This document shows positions 35,548 to 43,930 of a DNA stretch of 64,000 nt, one piece after another. The stretch spans positions 341,001-405,000 of the forward strand of contig NZ_LMNG01000012.1 in NCBI RefSeq assembly GCF_001423295.1, given 5' to 3'. The notes beneath the pieces were generated by a model that ran no database searches, had not been told where the DNA came from, and saw only the letters and a list, made by a program, of their open reading frames with translations. The stretch is from Methylobacterium sp. Leaf112 (GTDB lineage Bacteria > Pseudomonadota > Alphaproteobacteria > Rhizobiales > Beijerinckiaceae). The translations under genes were made by a program, and so were the position numbers. Numbering within the stretch: the stretch's first letter is position 1; each line of letters begins with the position of its first letter.

Positions 35548-36366
35548 ATGCACTCCTCTCGTTCGCGTTCGATCACCACCGAGATGCCTTGCAGCCCGAC
35601 CGAGCCCGACGCGTCGGAGACTACTCGCACGCCGCCCGCGCCCTCCCCCTGGATCGCCGGACTCGACGGGTGTCGCGGCGCCTGGGCCGGGGTGCTGCTC
35701 AACCTTGCCGACGGGCGCCATCGCGCCGCCCGGTTCGCAACCGTGGCCGACCTCGTCGACGCCCCCGAGGCGCCGGCCTTCGTCGGCATCGACATCCCCA
35801 TCGGCCTGCCCGACCGGATCACGGATGGCGGGCGCGTCGCCGATCGGGCGGCGCGGGCCTATCTGGGCCATGGGCGGGCGAGCGTGTTTCCGATGCCGCC
35901 GCGCGCGGCCGTCCATGCGCCCGATTACGAGACCGCCAAGGCCCTGTCGCGGGCGGGCAGCGACCCGCCCTTCGCCCCCTCGATCCAGGGCTGGAACATC
36001 TTTCGGAGTGTGCGGGAGGTCGATGGCCTGCTCCGAGCGCGGCCCGATCTGTGCGACCGCCTGCACGAGGTCCATCCCGAGGTCGCGTTCCGGCGCCTCA
36101 ACCGGGACCGGGCCCTTGCGGCTTCGAAGAAGACGCCGGACGGGCAGGCCGCGCGTCGGGCGCTGCTTCTCGGCGCCGGGCTGCCCGAGGCCCTGGTCGC
36201 GGCGCGCCCCGCCGGCATCGGCGCCGACGACCACCTCGACGCCCTCGCGGCCCTGGTGGTGGCCCGCGACCTCGCGCGTGGCCGCGCCGTACCGATGCCC
36301 GATCCGCCGGGGCGCGATGGCTTCGATCTCCCCATCGTGATCTGGGCGCCCGGCGACGTGTCGTAA
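35548..36366 (+). CDS. DUF429 family predicted nuclease
   Basis: The ATG at 35548 is taken as start; the frame is open to 35515. The core begins WIAGLDGCRGAWAGVLL and has FVGIDIPIGLPDRI, RASVFPMPPRAAVHAP, SIQGWNIFRSVREVDGLL, HEVHPEVAFRRL and the final GADDHLDALAALVVARDLA. This set of acidic residues and histidine fits the RNase H-like DUF429 family. Its substrate is not known. The 5' end follows the AraC gene closely. Confidence 0.8.
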   Translation: MHSSRSRSITTEMPCSPTEPDASETTRTPPAPSPWIAGLDGCRGAWAGVLLNLADGRHRAARFATVADLVDAPEAPAFVGIDIPIGLPDRITDGGRVADRAARAYLGHGRASVFPMPPRAAVHAPDYETAKALSRAGSDPPFAPSIQGWNIFRSVREVDGLLRARPDLCDRLHEVHPEVAFRRLNRDRALAASKKTPDGQAARRALLLGAGLPEALVAARPAGIGADDHLDALAALVVARDLARGRAVPMPDPPGRDGFDLPIVIWAPGDVS

Positions 36367-36425
36367 AACACTAGCGTGCCGGCCATTTCACGCTAAATGA
36401 CGGTCCTGACAGGTGAAAGCCGACG

Positions 36426-36464
36426 CGATCGAAGAAAATATCCTTGTCCGACGGATTAGAATAT
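36426..36464. promoter_or_regulatory. AT-rich imperfect inverted repeat before the Nudix gene
   Basis: gaaaatatcc near 36434-36443 and gaatatttttc at 36458-36468 are imperfect complements separated by about 15 bases, in the most AT-rich segment of this neighbourhood. It lies 40-75 bases upstream of the Nudix gene start and may be a regulator site or part of the promoter. Confidence 0.35.
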
Positions 36465-36508
36465 TTTTCTCGATGCTGGGATGCCGCACAATACTTCGGA
36501 ATGACCCG

Positions 36509-37057
36509 ATGACAGCACCGACCTCCGCGCCCAGCGCACCCGACACCGTGCACCCGCCGGTTCGCGAGGTCGCCCGCGCCCTCGTGTTCGATCCGGCCGG
36601 GCGCCTGCTCCTCATCGCCTACGAGTCCGTCCGGCCCATCGATCCGGCGAATCCCGACAACCGCACCTTCTGGTTCATGCCGGGGGGCGGACTGGAGCCG
36701 GGCGAATCCCATGTCGAGGCCTGCCGGCGTGAACTCGAAGAGGAGATCGGCGTTGCCGATGCGCCCATCGGTCCGCAGGTCGCAGGCTGCGACGGGCCCT
36801 TCCACCTGTTCCGGACGTCGCGCGATGCCCGCGAGCGCTACTTCGTGGTGCGGCTGCCCGACGACCGTATCGACACCCGGCGCCTCGCCGAGACGGAGGA
36901 CAACCCCGTCCTCGGCACGCGCTGGTGGACCCTCGACGAACTCGACGCGACGTCCGAGCGCATCGAACCCGCCGGGCTTGCACGCGTCGCGCGCGCCGTC
37001 CTGGGTGGCACCCTTCCCGCAACGCCCGTGGCCCTGAACTGGCACGGCACCCGATGA
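36509..37057 (+). CDS. Nudix hydrolase
   Basis: The ATG at 36509 gives 182 residues. The Nudix box is complete: GGGLEPGESHVEACRRELEE ending EIGV, with both glutamates of the REXXEE segment. The N-terminal part VREVARALVFDPAGRLLLIA and the later FVVRLPDDRI fit the standard fold. It hydrolyses a nucleoside diphosphate linked to another moiety; the substrate is unknown. The stop overlaps an ATG of the carbonic anhydrase frame by 4 bases. Confidence 0.92.
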   Translation: MTAPTSAPSAPDTVHPPVREVARALVFDPAGRLLLIAYESVRPIDPANPDNRTFWFMPGGGLEPGESHVEACRRELEEEIGVADAPIGPQVAGCDGPFHLFRTSRDARERYFVVRLPDDRIDTRRLAETEDNPVLGTRWWTLDELDATSERIEPAGLARVARAVLGGTLPATPVALNWHGTR

Positions 37058-37071
37058 AAGGCCGATCCGAG

Positions 37072-37767
37072 ATGACCACCCCCCGCACCGGTACGTTCCC
37101 CGAGAAGCTCAAGGAAGGCTACCAGTCCTTCGTCGAACGCCGCCTTCCCGACGAGGCCAAGCGCTATTCCGGCCTCGCCAAGTCGCAATCCCCCGAAGTC
37201 CTCCTCATCGGTTGCTGCGACAGCCGCGTCTCACCCGAGGTGATCTTCGACGCGGGTCCGGGTGAACTGTTCGTGATCCGCAACGTCGCCAACCTCGTGC
37301 CCCCCTGCGAGGAGCAGGGCGGCGAGTTCCACGGCACGTCGGCGGCTATCGAGTTCGCCGTGCAGGGCCTGGAAGTGAAGCACATCGTCGTGATGGGTCA
37401 CGCCACCTGCGGCGGCATCAAGGCCTTCGCCAGCCCGTCGAACCCCCTGTCGGAGGGCGACTTCATCGGCAAATGGGTATCCCTCGTGAAGTCGGCCGCC
37501 GAGAACGTCGAGGACCAGAACGGGCCGGACTACCTCACTCGCCTCGAATACGCGATGGTCGGCGAGAGCTTGAAGAACCTCATGACCTTCCCGTTCGTCC
37601 GCGAACGCGTCGAGGCCGGCACGCTGACACTGCACGGCGCCCACTTCGGCATCGAGCGCGGCGAACTCCTCGTGCGCGATCCCGAGACCGGCGACTTCCG
37701 GCCCGCCGTCGACATGGCCGGCAAATCCATTAGCCAGACCGCGCTGATCAACTGCCAGGAGGCGTAG
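37072..37767 (+). CDS. Beta-class carbonic anhydrase
   Basis: Start chosen at ATG 37072 (MTTPRTGTFPEKLKEGYQSF), with ATG 37054 (overlapping the Nudix stop) as an alternative. The 231-residue protein has both zinc-site blocks of the beta class: CCDSR at 48-52 and H110-x2-C113 in GHATCGGIKAF. It interconverts CO2 and bicarbonate in the cytoplasm, supplying bicarbonate for carboxylation reactions. Coupling to the Nudix gene suggests one transcript. Confidence 0.95.
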   Translation: MTTPRTGTFPEKLKEGYQSFVERRLPDEAKRYSGLAKSQSPEVLLIGCCDSRVSPEVIFDAGPGELFVIRNVANLVPPCEEQGGEFHGTSAAIEFAVQGLEVKHIVVMGHATCGGIKAFASPSNPLSEGDFIGKWVSLVKSAAENVEDQNGPDYLTRLEYAMVGESLKNLMTFPFVRERVEAGTLTLHGAHFGIERGELLVRDPETGDFRPAVDMAGKSISQTALINCQEA

Positions 37768-37972
37768 GACGCACGCCTCACCCGACGCAATCGGGGATGC
37801 ACGATGTGGAAGGGTGGCTCGCGTGGTCCTCGCATTCGAAGGGCCGCCGAGTCACCCTATTCTCATGAATGCATCCAGCTCGGGGGGATCGCGCAACTGC
37901 GCCGAACCGGGTGACCACCGTCGCCGCGCCGAACAGGAAAAGCGCTGTCCTCGGGAAAGGCCGTCCATCAGC

Positions 37973-38019
37973 CACGAAAAAGGGATGCCGGGCTTTCGCG
38001 CGGCATCCCTTTTTCGTGT
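37973..38019. terminator. Long bidirectional terminator
   Basis: The arms cacgaaaaagggatgccg and cggcatccctttttcgtg are 18-base perfect complements around ggctttcgcg. A and T runs within the stem allow termination in both directions. It lies between the carbonic anhydrase gene and the convergent DUF4142 gene. Confidence 0.92.
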
Positions 38020-38021
38020 AT

Positions 38022-38044
38022 TCCCCGGGCGTTCCGCCCGGGGA
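38022..38044 (-). terminator. Second hairpin after the DUF4142 gene
   Basis: The arms tccccgggcg and cgcccgggga are perfect complements around ttc, 17 bases beyond the stop of the reverse-strand DUF4142 gene. Confidence 0.6.
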
Positions 38045-38061
38045 CCATGCGAACGTGTGGC

Positions 38062-38757
38062 TCAGCGCGCGCCGGGCAGGCGGCGGGCCTCCTGGTAATG
38101 GTGCTCCAGCACCGGCAGGGCCTGCTGGGCGTGGGCGCGCAGGGCCGGGTTCGGGCCGTTGGAGGCGTAGGACTGGTACATCCCGAGAGCCATCTCGTGC
38201 GACTTCACCTGCATCGAGCCGTAGAGGCGATCGAAGCGCGGGCCGGCCGGGGTCTGCGACAGCTCGGCGAGCATCGCCTGCTGCTGCGGGTTCGGCTGGA
38301 CCAGGGTGGTGCCGGCGGTGGTGTCGACATCGCCCACCATCGCGCCGGTCGCGGCACCGCGACGGGCGCCCGCGCCGAGGCCCTCGAGGCCGCCCACCGG
38401 ACCACCCGCGAGGGTTCCGCCGACGACACCCGTCGCCGCACCCGTGGCCGCGCCGACGGCGCCGCCCGCGATGGCGAGCGGCGCGGTCACGAGACCGCCG
38501 AGGCCGTCGTTGCGAGCCATCACGTTGGCTTCACCGCCCGCCAGGGCGACGTTGGCGGCGCGGTGATCGCGCACGGCCTCCTTGGCGAAGCGGACGACCT
38601 GCGGATTGCGGCTCTTCGACAGGGCGATCTGGCTCGACTGCACCTCGAAGGCGTTGGACTGCATTGCGGCGAGGCGGAAATCGCCCATGTCCTGTGCGAA
38701 GGCGGGGGTCGCGAGGGCCGTCACCAGGACACCCAGGGCAATCGACTTGTTGATCAT
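38062..38757 (-). CDS. DUF4142 secreted protein with a glycine/alanine-rich insert
   Basis: The ATG at 38757 (GAGG 6 bases upstream) starts MINKSIALGVLVTALATPAF with a signal peptide ending AFAQ. Residues 24-70 (MGDFRLAAMQSNAFEVQSSQ, SRNPQVVRFAKEAVRDHRAA) and 145-225 (AMLAELSQTPAGPRFDRLYG, HEMALGMYQSYASNG) are the two parts of a ferritin-like DUF4142 four-helix fold. Between them lies a glycine/alanine segment with GAATGAATGVVGGTLAGGPV that resembles a membrane-inserting glycine-zipper. This fold is common in periplasmic proteins of Rhizobiales, function unknown. Confidence 0.8.
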   Translation of the reverse strand: MINKSIALGVLVTALATPAFAQDMGDFRLAAMQSNAFEVQSSQIALSKSRNPQVVRFAKEAVRDHRAANVALAGGEANVMARNDGLGGLVTAPLAIAGGAVGAATGAATGVVGGTLAGGPVGGLEGLGAGARRGAATGAMVGDVDTTAGTTLVQPNPQQQAMLAELSQTPAGPRFDRLYGSMQVKSHEMALGMYQSYASNGPNPALRAHAQQALPVLEHHYQEARRLPGAR

Positions 38758-38930
38758 GATCATCCTCAATATGGCTGCAGCGACATACAAGAACGGACCC
38801 AGAGGCACTTGTGCCCGCACAGGTCCGTGACTGTCGCCTTCGGCGGGACAACGGGGGAAGACCTGATCCGTTCCGGGCAATCTCCGCGGCATGACGATCG
38901 TGTCGGGTGCGATCCTTGGAATAGACCCGC

Positions 38931-40055
38931 GTGAAGCTTGGCGCGATCCAGGGCCTGCGCGCCTTCGCGGCCCTCCTCGTCGTGGTCCATCACGGGCAGG
39001 TCGAGGCGGCGGCCCTGGCCCTGCGCGCCGGGCTTCCCTTCGGCCCCAGCACCGGGCTGGCGTGGTCGGCGGGCGTCGACGTGTTCTTCGTGATCTCGGG
39101 CTTCATCATCGTCCACGCGAGCGCCCCCCTCTACGGGCGCCCGGGGGGACGGGCGCGCTTTCTCGCCCACCGGATCGCCCGGCTGGTGCCGCTGTACTGG
39201 CTGGTGACGGCCCTCTACCTCGCCCTCGTCCTCAACGTGCCGGCGCTCCTCAACGGCGCGGATTCCCCCGCGCCCGGCTACGTCGCCGCCTCGTTCCTGT
39301 TCTGGCCGGCCCTGCGCCCGGACGGCATTCCCCAGCCCCTGTACGGCCTCGGCTGGACCCTGAACTGCGAGATGTTCTTCTACGCGGTCTTCGCCGTCGG
39401 CCTCGGCTGGGGCCGGGGCCGGGCGGTGCTGTGGCTCGCCCTCGCCCTCGCCGGCCTCGTCGCCCTCGGCCGCCTGGTGCCCGAACCGCCGACGCCGCTC
39501 GCGTTCTGGGGCAGCCCCATCGTCCTCGAATTCGCCCTCGGCGCCGGCCTCGGCCTCGCCCGCGCGCACGGCCTGCGTTTGCCCGATGCCGCCCGGCTGG
39601 CGCTCGCCGCCACCGGCCTCGCCGGCCTCGCCGTCGCGGGCGAGCCCGGTGAGGCCCTGCGGCCCCTCGCCTATGGCGGGCCGGCGCTCCTGCTGGTGGC
39701 CGCCGCCGCCCTCGGGCGCGAGCCGCTGCCGGGGCGCGGGACGCGGCTCGGTCCGGCGCTCGTCGCCCTGGGGGATGCGTCCTACGCCCTCTACCTGATC
39801 CATCCCTTCGTCCTGCGCGCCACCCGCGAGGCGATCACGCGGCTGGGGCTCGCGGCACTCGTCGGCCCGTGGGGGGCGCTCGGCCTCATGCTCGCCCTGT
39901 CGGTGGCCGCGTCCCTGGTGGTCGCCCGCTTCGTGGAGAGGCCCATGACCCGGGCCGTCCGGCACCGGCTCGACCCCGGGGCCGGTGCCGGAACCGTTCA
40001 AAAACCGTGTGACGGCCCGCCGGGCGGAGTTTGCCGCGCGCCCAAATCGCATTAG
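38931..40055 (+). CDS. Acyltransferase 3 family, ExoZ-like
   Basis: The GTG at 38931 gives 374 residues with about 10 membrane helices. The opening LGAIQGLRAFAALLVVVHHG has the catalytic histidine pair, followed by VDVFFVISGFIIVHASAPLY, RIARLVPLYWLVTALYL and GWTLNCEMFFYAVFA. These are the blocks of the ExoZ/OafA-type sugar O-acyltransferases, which decorate exopolysaccharide. The target glycan is unknown. The last 20 residues (GTVQKPCDGPPGGVCRAPKS) are a hydrophilic tail. Confidence 0.9.
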   Translation: MKLGAIQGLRAFAALLVVVHHGQVEAAALALRAGLPFGPSTGLAWSAGVDVFFVISGFIIVHASAPLYGRPGGRARFLAHRIARLVPLYWLVTALYLALVLNVPALLNGADSPAPGYVAASFLFWPALRPDGIPQPLYGLGWTLNCEMFFYAVFAVGLGWGRGRAVLWLALALAGLVALGRLVPEPPTPLAFWGSPIVLEFALGAGLGLARAHGLRLPDAARLALAATGLAGLAVAGEPGEALRPLAYGGPALLLVAAAALGREPLPGRGTRLGPALVALGDASYALYLIHPFVLRATREAITRLGLAALVGPWGALGLMLALSVAASLVVARFVERPMTRAVRHRLDPGAGAGTVQKPCDGPPGGVCRAPKSH

Positions 40056-40105
40056 CCTCCGGTGTCTCGCGCCATCGAAGACCCCGCTGCGAAGGCCCCG
40101 CCGCC

Positions 40106-40966
40106 ATGAAGACGCTCCTGGTTCCCGTCGCCCTGCACGACAGCCTGCCCTCGGTGTTCGAGACGGCGATCCTCGCCGCCCGTCGCTTCGGCAGCCTCGT
40201 CGAGGGCGTGTCCCTGCGCCCGGCGCTCGCCGAATACGTCCCCGTCGACATGGTCGGCGGCATGACCTGGCTGCGCGACGAGGAGGCCGACAAGGCCGAG
40301 GCCGAGGCCGCGGGCGGGCGCTTCGTCACCTTCATGCAGCAGGCCGGCGTGCCGCTCATGGCCGACGGGCCCTGCACCCCGGCCGGCATCGGCGCGGCGG
40401 GCCCGCGCTACCGCTGGCGCCCGGACGTTCCGGCGGGCGACGCGTTCCTCGGCCAGTACGCGCGGCTGTTCACCGCCACCGTGGTCGGGCGCCCCGGCAC
40501 CGACGACGGCGCGCCGCGCATGACCACCTTCGAGACCGCCCTGTTCGAGAGCGGGCGGCCGATCCTCCTCGCGCCCCCCATCGCCCCCGCGACCCTCGGC
40601 GACGCCATCCTCATCGCCTGGAACGGCTCCACCGAGACGGCGCGTGCCGTGGCCTTCGCCATGCCGTTCCTGCGCCAGGCGCAGCGCATCCGGGTGATCA
40701 GCGTCGAGGGCGGCACCGTGCCGGGGCCGACCGCCGAGGAGCTCGCCCGTGCGCTCGCCTGCGAGGGCATCGACGCCGATCACCGCGCCCATTCGGCTGG
40801 GCGGCGCACGCCCGGCGAGGTGTTCCTCGCGGAAGCCGAAACCTTCGGTTGCGACCTCCTCATCAAGGGCGCCTACACCCAGAGCCGCCTGCGCCAGATG
40901 ATCTTCGGCGGCCCCACGAGCCACCTGCTGACCCATGCGGGCATCCCGATGCTGATGGCGCATTGA
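40106..40966 (+). CDS. Universal stress protein family
   Basis: The ATG at 40106 gives 286 residues, two tandem Usp-like halves. The first runs MKTLLVPVALHDSLPSVFET with AARRFGSLVEGVSLRPAL. The second runs GDAILIAWNGSTETARAVAF, RIRVISVEGGT and ends GCDLLIKGAYTQSRLRQMIF then GGPTSHLLTHAGIPMLMAH, the normal C-terminal signature. The second half has the G-x2-G-x9-G(S/T) style of ATP site in weakened form. It is a cytoplasmic stress protein with no known partner here. Confidence 0.85.
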   Translation: MKTLLVPVALHDSLPSVFETAILAARRFGSLVEGVSLRPALAEYVPVDMVGGMTWLRDEEADKAEAEAAGGRFVTFMQQAGVPLMADGPCTPAGIGAAGPRYRWRPDVPAGDAFLGQYARLFTATVVGRPGTDDGAPRMTTFETALFESGRPILLAPPIAPATLGDAILIAWNGSTETARAVAFAMPFLRQAQRIRVISVEGGTVPGPTAEELARALACEGIDADHRAHSAGRRTPGEVFLAEAETFGCDLLIKGAYTQSRLRQMIFGGPTSHLLTHAGIPMLMAH

Positions 40967-41087
40967 CGGAGCCGGAGCCCGCGCCGGCCAAGCGTATCCA
41001 TATCGCGCGCAATTGACTTGCGCACGATCCGGAGGCGGGGCAGGGTCGCGGCCGGAATCGGCCACCGGTCGATGGGAAAGGCTCCAC

Positions 41088-41696
41088 ATGATCAGAACCG
41101 TCCGTACCGCCGTACTCCTCGCCACCACGGGCCTCGCCCTGAGCCTTCCGGCCCGGGCGGAAGCGCCGGTGGTGCGCATCCGCGGCACCATCGCGTCGGT
41201 GACGGACAATGCCATCACCATCAAGCCGCGCGTCGGCGACGCCATTCTGGTCCGCCTCGGCGACGGCGTCCGGGTCGCGGGTGCGAGTGCGGCCAAGATC
41301 GCCGACATCCTGCCCGACAGCTATGTCGGCACCGCCGCGACGCCCCAGGCCGACGGCACCCTGAAGGCCCTCGAGGTCGCGGTGTTCGCGCCCAGCATGC
41401 GCGGCACCGGCGACGGCCACTACCCGTGGGATCTCGAGAAGGAGAACACCATGACCAACGGCGCCGTCGGCGCCGTGACGGGGACGACCAACCGCACCAT
41501 CACGGTGACGTATGCGGGCGGACAGAAGGTCATCACCGTGCCGGACGACGTGCCCGTGGTGGCCCTGGCCCCCGCCGATGCCGGCCTGATCAAGCCGGGC
41601 GCCCGCGTCGTCGCCTTCACCCGCGCCGATGCCTCCGGCACGGCGGTCGCCGATCGCATGGTGGTGGGCCAGAACGGCACCGTTCCGCCCATGTGA
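41088..41696 (+). CDS. Periplasmic beta-rich protein, paralogue A
   Basis: The ATG at 41088 gives 202 residues with a signal peptide (MIRTVRTAVLLATTGLALSL, cleavage near ARAEAP). The mature part has RIRGTIASVTDNAITIKPRV, a DUF5666-like beta strand opening, then SYVGTAATPQADGTLKALEV, MRGTGDGHYPWDL and GAVGAVTG. It is a clear paralogue of the protein encoded at 41799-42398. A repeat containing its stop codon follows. Role unknown; possibly linked to the redox pair downstream. Confidence 0.75.
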   Translation: MIRTVRTAVLLATTGLALSLPARAEAPVVRIRGTIASVTDNAITIKPRVGDAILVRLGDGVRVAGASAAKIADILPDSYVGTAATPQADGTLKALEVAVFAPSMRGTGDGHYPWDLEKENTMTNGAVGAVTGTTNRTITVTYAGGQKVITVPDDVPVVALAPADAGLIKPGARVVAFTRADASGTAVADRMVVGQNGTVPPM

Positions 41697-41740
41697 GTCC
41701 GCCCATGTGAGGTCGGATCGACGTGAGGTCGGATCGAAGG
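41685..41740. repeat. 14-16 bp repeats carrying the stop codon of paralogue A
   Basis: Units: ccgcccatgtgagt at 41685, ccgcccatgtgaggt at 41699, cggatcgacgtgaggt at 41714 and a partial cggatcgaagg at 41730. The first two contain the same P-P-M-stop codons; the TGA at 41694-41696 is the real stop. Units 2 and 3 share gtgaggt. Confidence 0.8.
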
Positions 41741-41798
41741 CGGGCGCGCCGGTGGCGCGCCCGGACGTGAAGAAGAACCACAACAGGAGAGACACGCC

Positions 41799-42398
41799 AT
41801 GATGAAGAGCCTGCTGACCGGCCTCGCCCTGACCCTGACGATGGCCGCCACCACCGCGCGCGCCGACGACATCGTGCGCTACCGCGGCACCCTGGAGAAG
41901 GTCGACGGATCGACCCTCACCATCAAGCCGCGCACGGGCGACTCGATCACCGTGACCTTCGCGAACGACACCAAGATCCTCGCCGCCACCACGGGCCAGC
42001 TCGCCGACATCAAGTCGGAGAGCTACATCGGCACCGCCGCGATCCCGCAGCCCGACGGCACGCAGAAGGCCCTGCAGGTGACGGTGTTCGCCTCCTCCCT
42101 GCGCGGCACCGCCGACGGCCACTACCCGTGGGATCTCGGCTCGAACTCCACCATGACCAACGGCGCGGTGGGCACCCTCTCGGGCACCGAGGGGCGCACT
42201 CTCCTGGTCAAGTACCAGGGCGGCGAGAAGAAGGTGACGGTGCCGGAAGACGTGCCCGTGACCCTCGTCGACCCCGGCGAGAAGAGCATCCTGGTGCCCG
42301 GCTCCAAGCTCGTCGCCTTCACCAAGAAGGGCGCAGACGGCACCCTCACGGCCCCGATCCTCATCGTCGGCCGCAACGGAACCGTGCCGTCCATGTGA
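41799..42398 (+). CDS. Periplasmic beta-rich protein, paralogue B
   Basis: The 199-residue protein has a signal peptide (MMKSLLTGLALTLTMAATTA, cleavage near ARADD). It matches paralogue A across its length: IVRYRGTLEKVDGSTLTIKP, SYIGTAAIPQPDGTQKALQV, GHYPWDL, TMTNGAVG and the ending GRNGTVPSM against GQNGTVPPM. It is followed by a hairpin and then the cytochrome b gene. The two copies form a tandem duplication with clear divergence, so it is old. No enzymatic residues stand out. Confidence 0.78.
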   Translation: MMKSLLTGLALTLTMAATTARADDIVRYRGTLEKVDGSTLTIKPRTGDSITVTFANDTKILAATTGQLADIKSESYIGTAAIPQPDGTQKALQVTVFASSLRGTADGHYPWDLGSNSTMTNGAVGTLSGTEGRTLLVKYQGGEKKVTVPEDVPVTLVDPGEKSILVPGSKLVAFTKKGADGTLTAPILIVGRNGTVPSM

Positions 42399-42413
42399 GG
42401 CACCAACGTAGAA

Positions 42414-42437
42414 CCCTCCCCCGCAAAGGGGGGAGGG
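42414..42437 (+). terminator. Hairpin after paralogue B
   Basis: The arms ccctcccc and ggggaggg are perfect complements around cgcaaagg, 15 bases after the stop. The loop core ccgcaaagg is shared with the hairpin at 53643, downstream of fabI. Confidence 0.65.
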
Positions 42438-42488
42438 ACCTGCGCTCCGCGTCACCGAGCGCGGCCTGTCCTGTCGACCGAGCCCCCG

Positions 42489-43130
42489 ATGACCCTGGTT
42501 CCTGAGCCCCCCGCCCGCGTTATGGTGATCCACCCCCTGGTGGTGCGCCTCACCCACTGGATCAACGCGGTGGCGGTGTTCTGCATGCTGTTCAGCGGTT
42601 GGGCGATCTACAACGCGTCGCCGCTCTTCCCCTTCGCCTTCCCAAAATGGGCGACCCTGGGGGGCTGGCTCGGCGGGGCCATCGCCTGGCACTTCGCCGC
42701 CATGTGGTTGTTCGCCCTGAACGGCCTCGTCTACGTCGCCTACGGGCTGGCGAGCCGGCACGTCGCCCGGACGTTCCTGCCCTTGAGCCCCGGCGCCGTG
42801 TGGCGCGACGCTAAGGCGGCGCTGACCTTCCGCCTCGCCCACCGGCTGGGGCAGTACAACGCCGTGCAGCGCCTCGCCTACGCGGTGGCGTTCCTACTCG
42901 GCGCCCTCCTCCTCGCCTCGGGCGTCGCCCTGTGGAAGCCGGTGCAGTTCCAGGGGCTCGCCGCCCTTTTCGGTGGCTACGAATGGGCGCGCCGGGTGCA
43001 TTTTTGCGCCATGGCGGGCCTCGTCGGCTTCATCGTCCTGCACCTCGCCCTGGTGCTGGTCGTGCCCAGCACCCTCCGGGCGATGATCACCGGCCGCGCC
43101 CGCGTGACCCCTTCGGAGACGCAAGCATGA
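42489..43130 (+). CDS. Cytochrome b (b561-type) membrane subunit
   Basis: The 213-residue protein has four membrane helices and the histidines expected for two b hemes: RLTHWINAVAVFCMLFSGWA, AIAWHFAAMWLFALNGLVYV, YGLASRHVAR and ARRVHFCAMAGLVGFIVLHL. It ends 4 bases into the next gene (ATGA overlap), so it pairs with the molybdopterin enzyme. It most likely passes electrons between the quinone pool and that enzyme at the periplasmic face, by analogy with other cytochrome b/molybdoprotein pairs. Confidence 0.9.
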   Translation: MTLVPEPPARVMVIHPLVVRLTHWINAVAVFCMLFSGWAIYNASPLFPFAFPKWATLGGWLGGAIAWHFAAMWLFALNGLVYVAYGLASRHVARTFLPLSPGAVWRDAKAALTFRLAHRLGQYNAVQRLAYAVAFLLGALLLASGVALWKPVQFQGLAALFGGYEWARRVHFCAMAGLVGFIVLHLALVLVVPSTLRAMITGRARVTPSETQA

Positions 43131-43906
43131 CCCGCGACCCCGAAACCGCCGCCCGCCTCAAGGCCCTGCGCGCCGACCTGCAGCCCGAGCTGGTGAAACT
43201 GGAGCGCCGGGCGCTCCTGCGCTCGGGCCTGTCGCTCGGCGCCCTCACGCTGCTCACGGGCTGCGACCTCTCCACGGGCTCCAACGGCAACGCCGCCGAC
43301 CGGGTGCTGTGGGCCATGTCGAAGTTCAACGACCGGGTCCAGGGCTGGCTGTTCGACCCGACCAAGCTCGCGCCGACCTACCCGGCCGCGATGATCGACA
43401 CGCCGTTCCGGTTCAACGCCTACTACCCGCCGGACAACATCCCCGAGGTCGAGGGCGCCGACTGGAAGCTCGAGGTCACCGGCCTCGTCGCCGACAAGTC
43501 GCCCTGGACCCTCGAAAAGCTCCGCGCCCTGCCGCAGGAGAGCCAGATCACCCGCCACGTCTGCATCGAGGGCTGGAGCCAGATCGGCCAATGGAGCGGC
43601 GTGCCCCTCAAGGTGTTCCTCGAACGGATCGGCGCCGATCTGACGGCGAAATACGTCGGCTTCAAATGCGCCGACCGCTATTACGGCAGCCTCGACATGC
43701 CGAGCGCGCTGCACCCCCAGACCGTCCTGGCCCTCGACTTCGCCGGCAAGGAACTGAGCCCCGAATACGGCTACCCGCTGCGGGTGCGCGTGCCGACGAA
43801 GCTCGGGTTCAAGAGCCCGAAATACATCGCAAGCGTGTTCGTCACCAACGATTATCCGGGCGGGTACTGGGAGGACCAGGGCTACAATTGGTTCAGTGGG
43901 ATCTGA
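43127..43906 (+). CDS. Molybdopterin-dependent oxidoreductase, Tat-exported lipoprotein-like
   Basis: The ATG at 43127 overlaps the cytochrome b stop by 4 bases. The 259-residue protein has a twin-arginine signal (ERRALLRSGLSLG) ending in a lipobox LLTGC with C46, so it is probably exported folded and lipid-anchored. The sulfite-oxidase fold is shown by WKLEVTGLVADKSPWTLEKL, the molybdenum-ligand cysteine C146 in RHVCIEGWSQIGQW and the end block PLRVRVPTKLGFKSPKYIAS. It is MsrP-like in size. The substrate is not known; sulfite or methionine sulfoxide are the usual options. Confidence 0.9.
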   Translation: MTRDPETAARLKALRADLQPELVKLERRALLRSGLSLGALTLLTGCDLSTGSNGNAADRVLWAMSKFNDRVQGWLFDPTKLAPTYPAAMIDTPFRFNAYYPPDNIPEVEGADWKLEVTGLVADKSPWTLEKLRALPQESQITRHVCIEGWSQIGQWSGVPLKVFLERIGADLTAKYVGFKCADRYYGSLDMPSALHPQTVLALDFAGKELSPEYGYPLRVRVPTKLGFKSPKYIASVFVTNDYPGGYWEDQGYNWFSGI

Positions 43907-43930
43907 GCCGAGCGTACGAGCGGATTCCCG

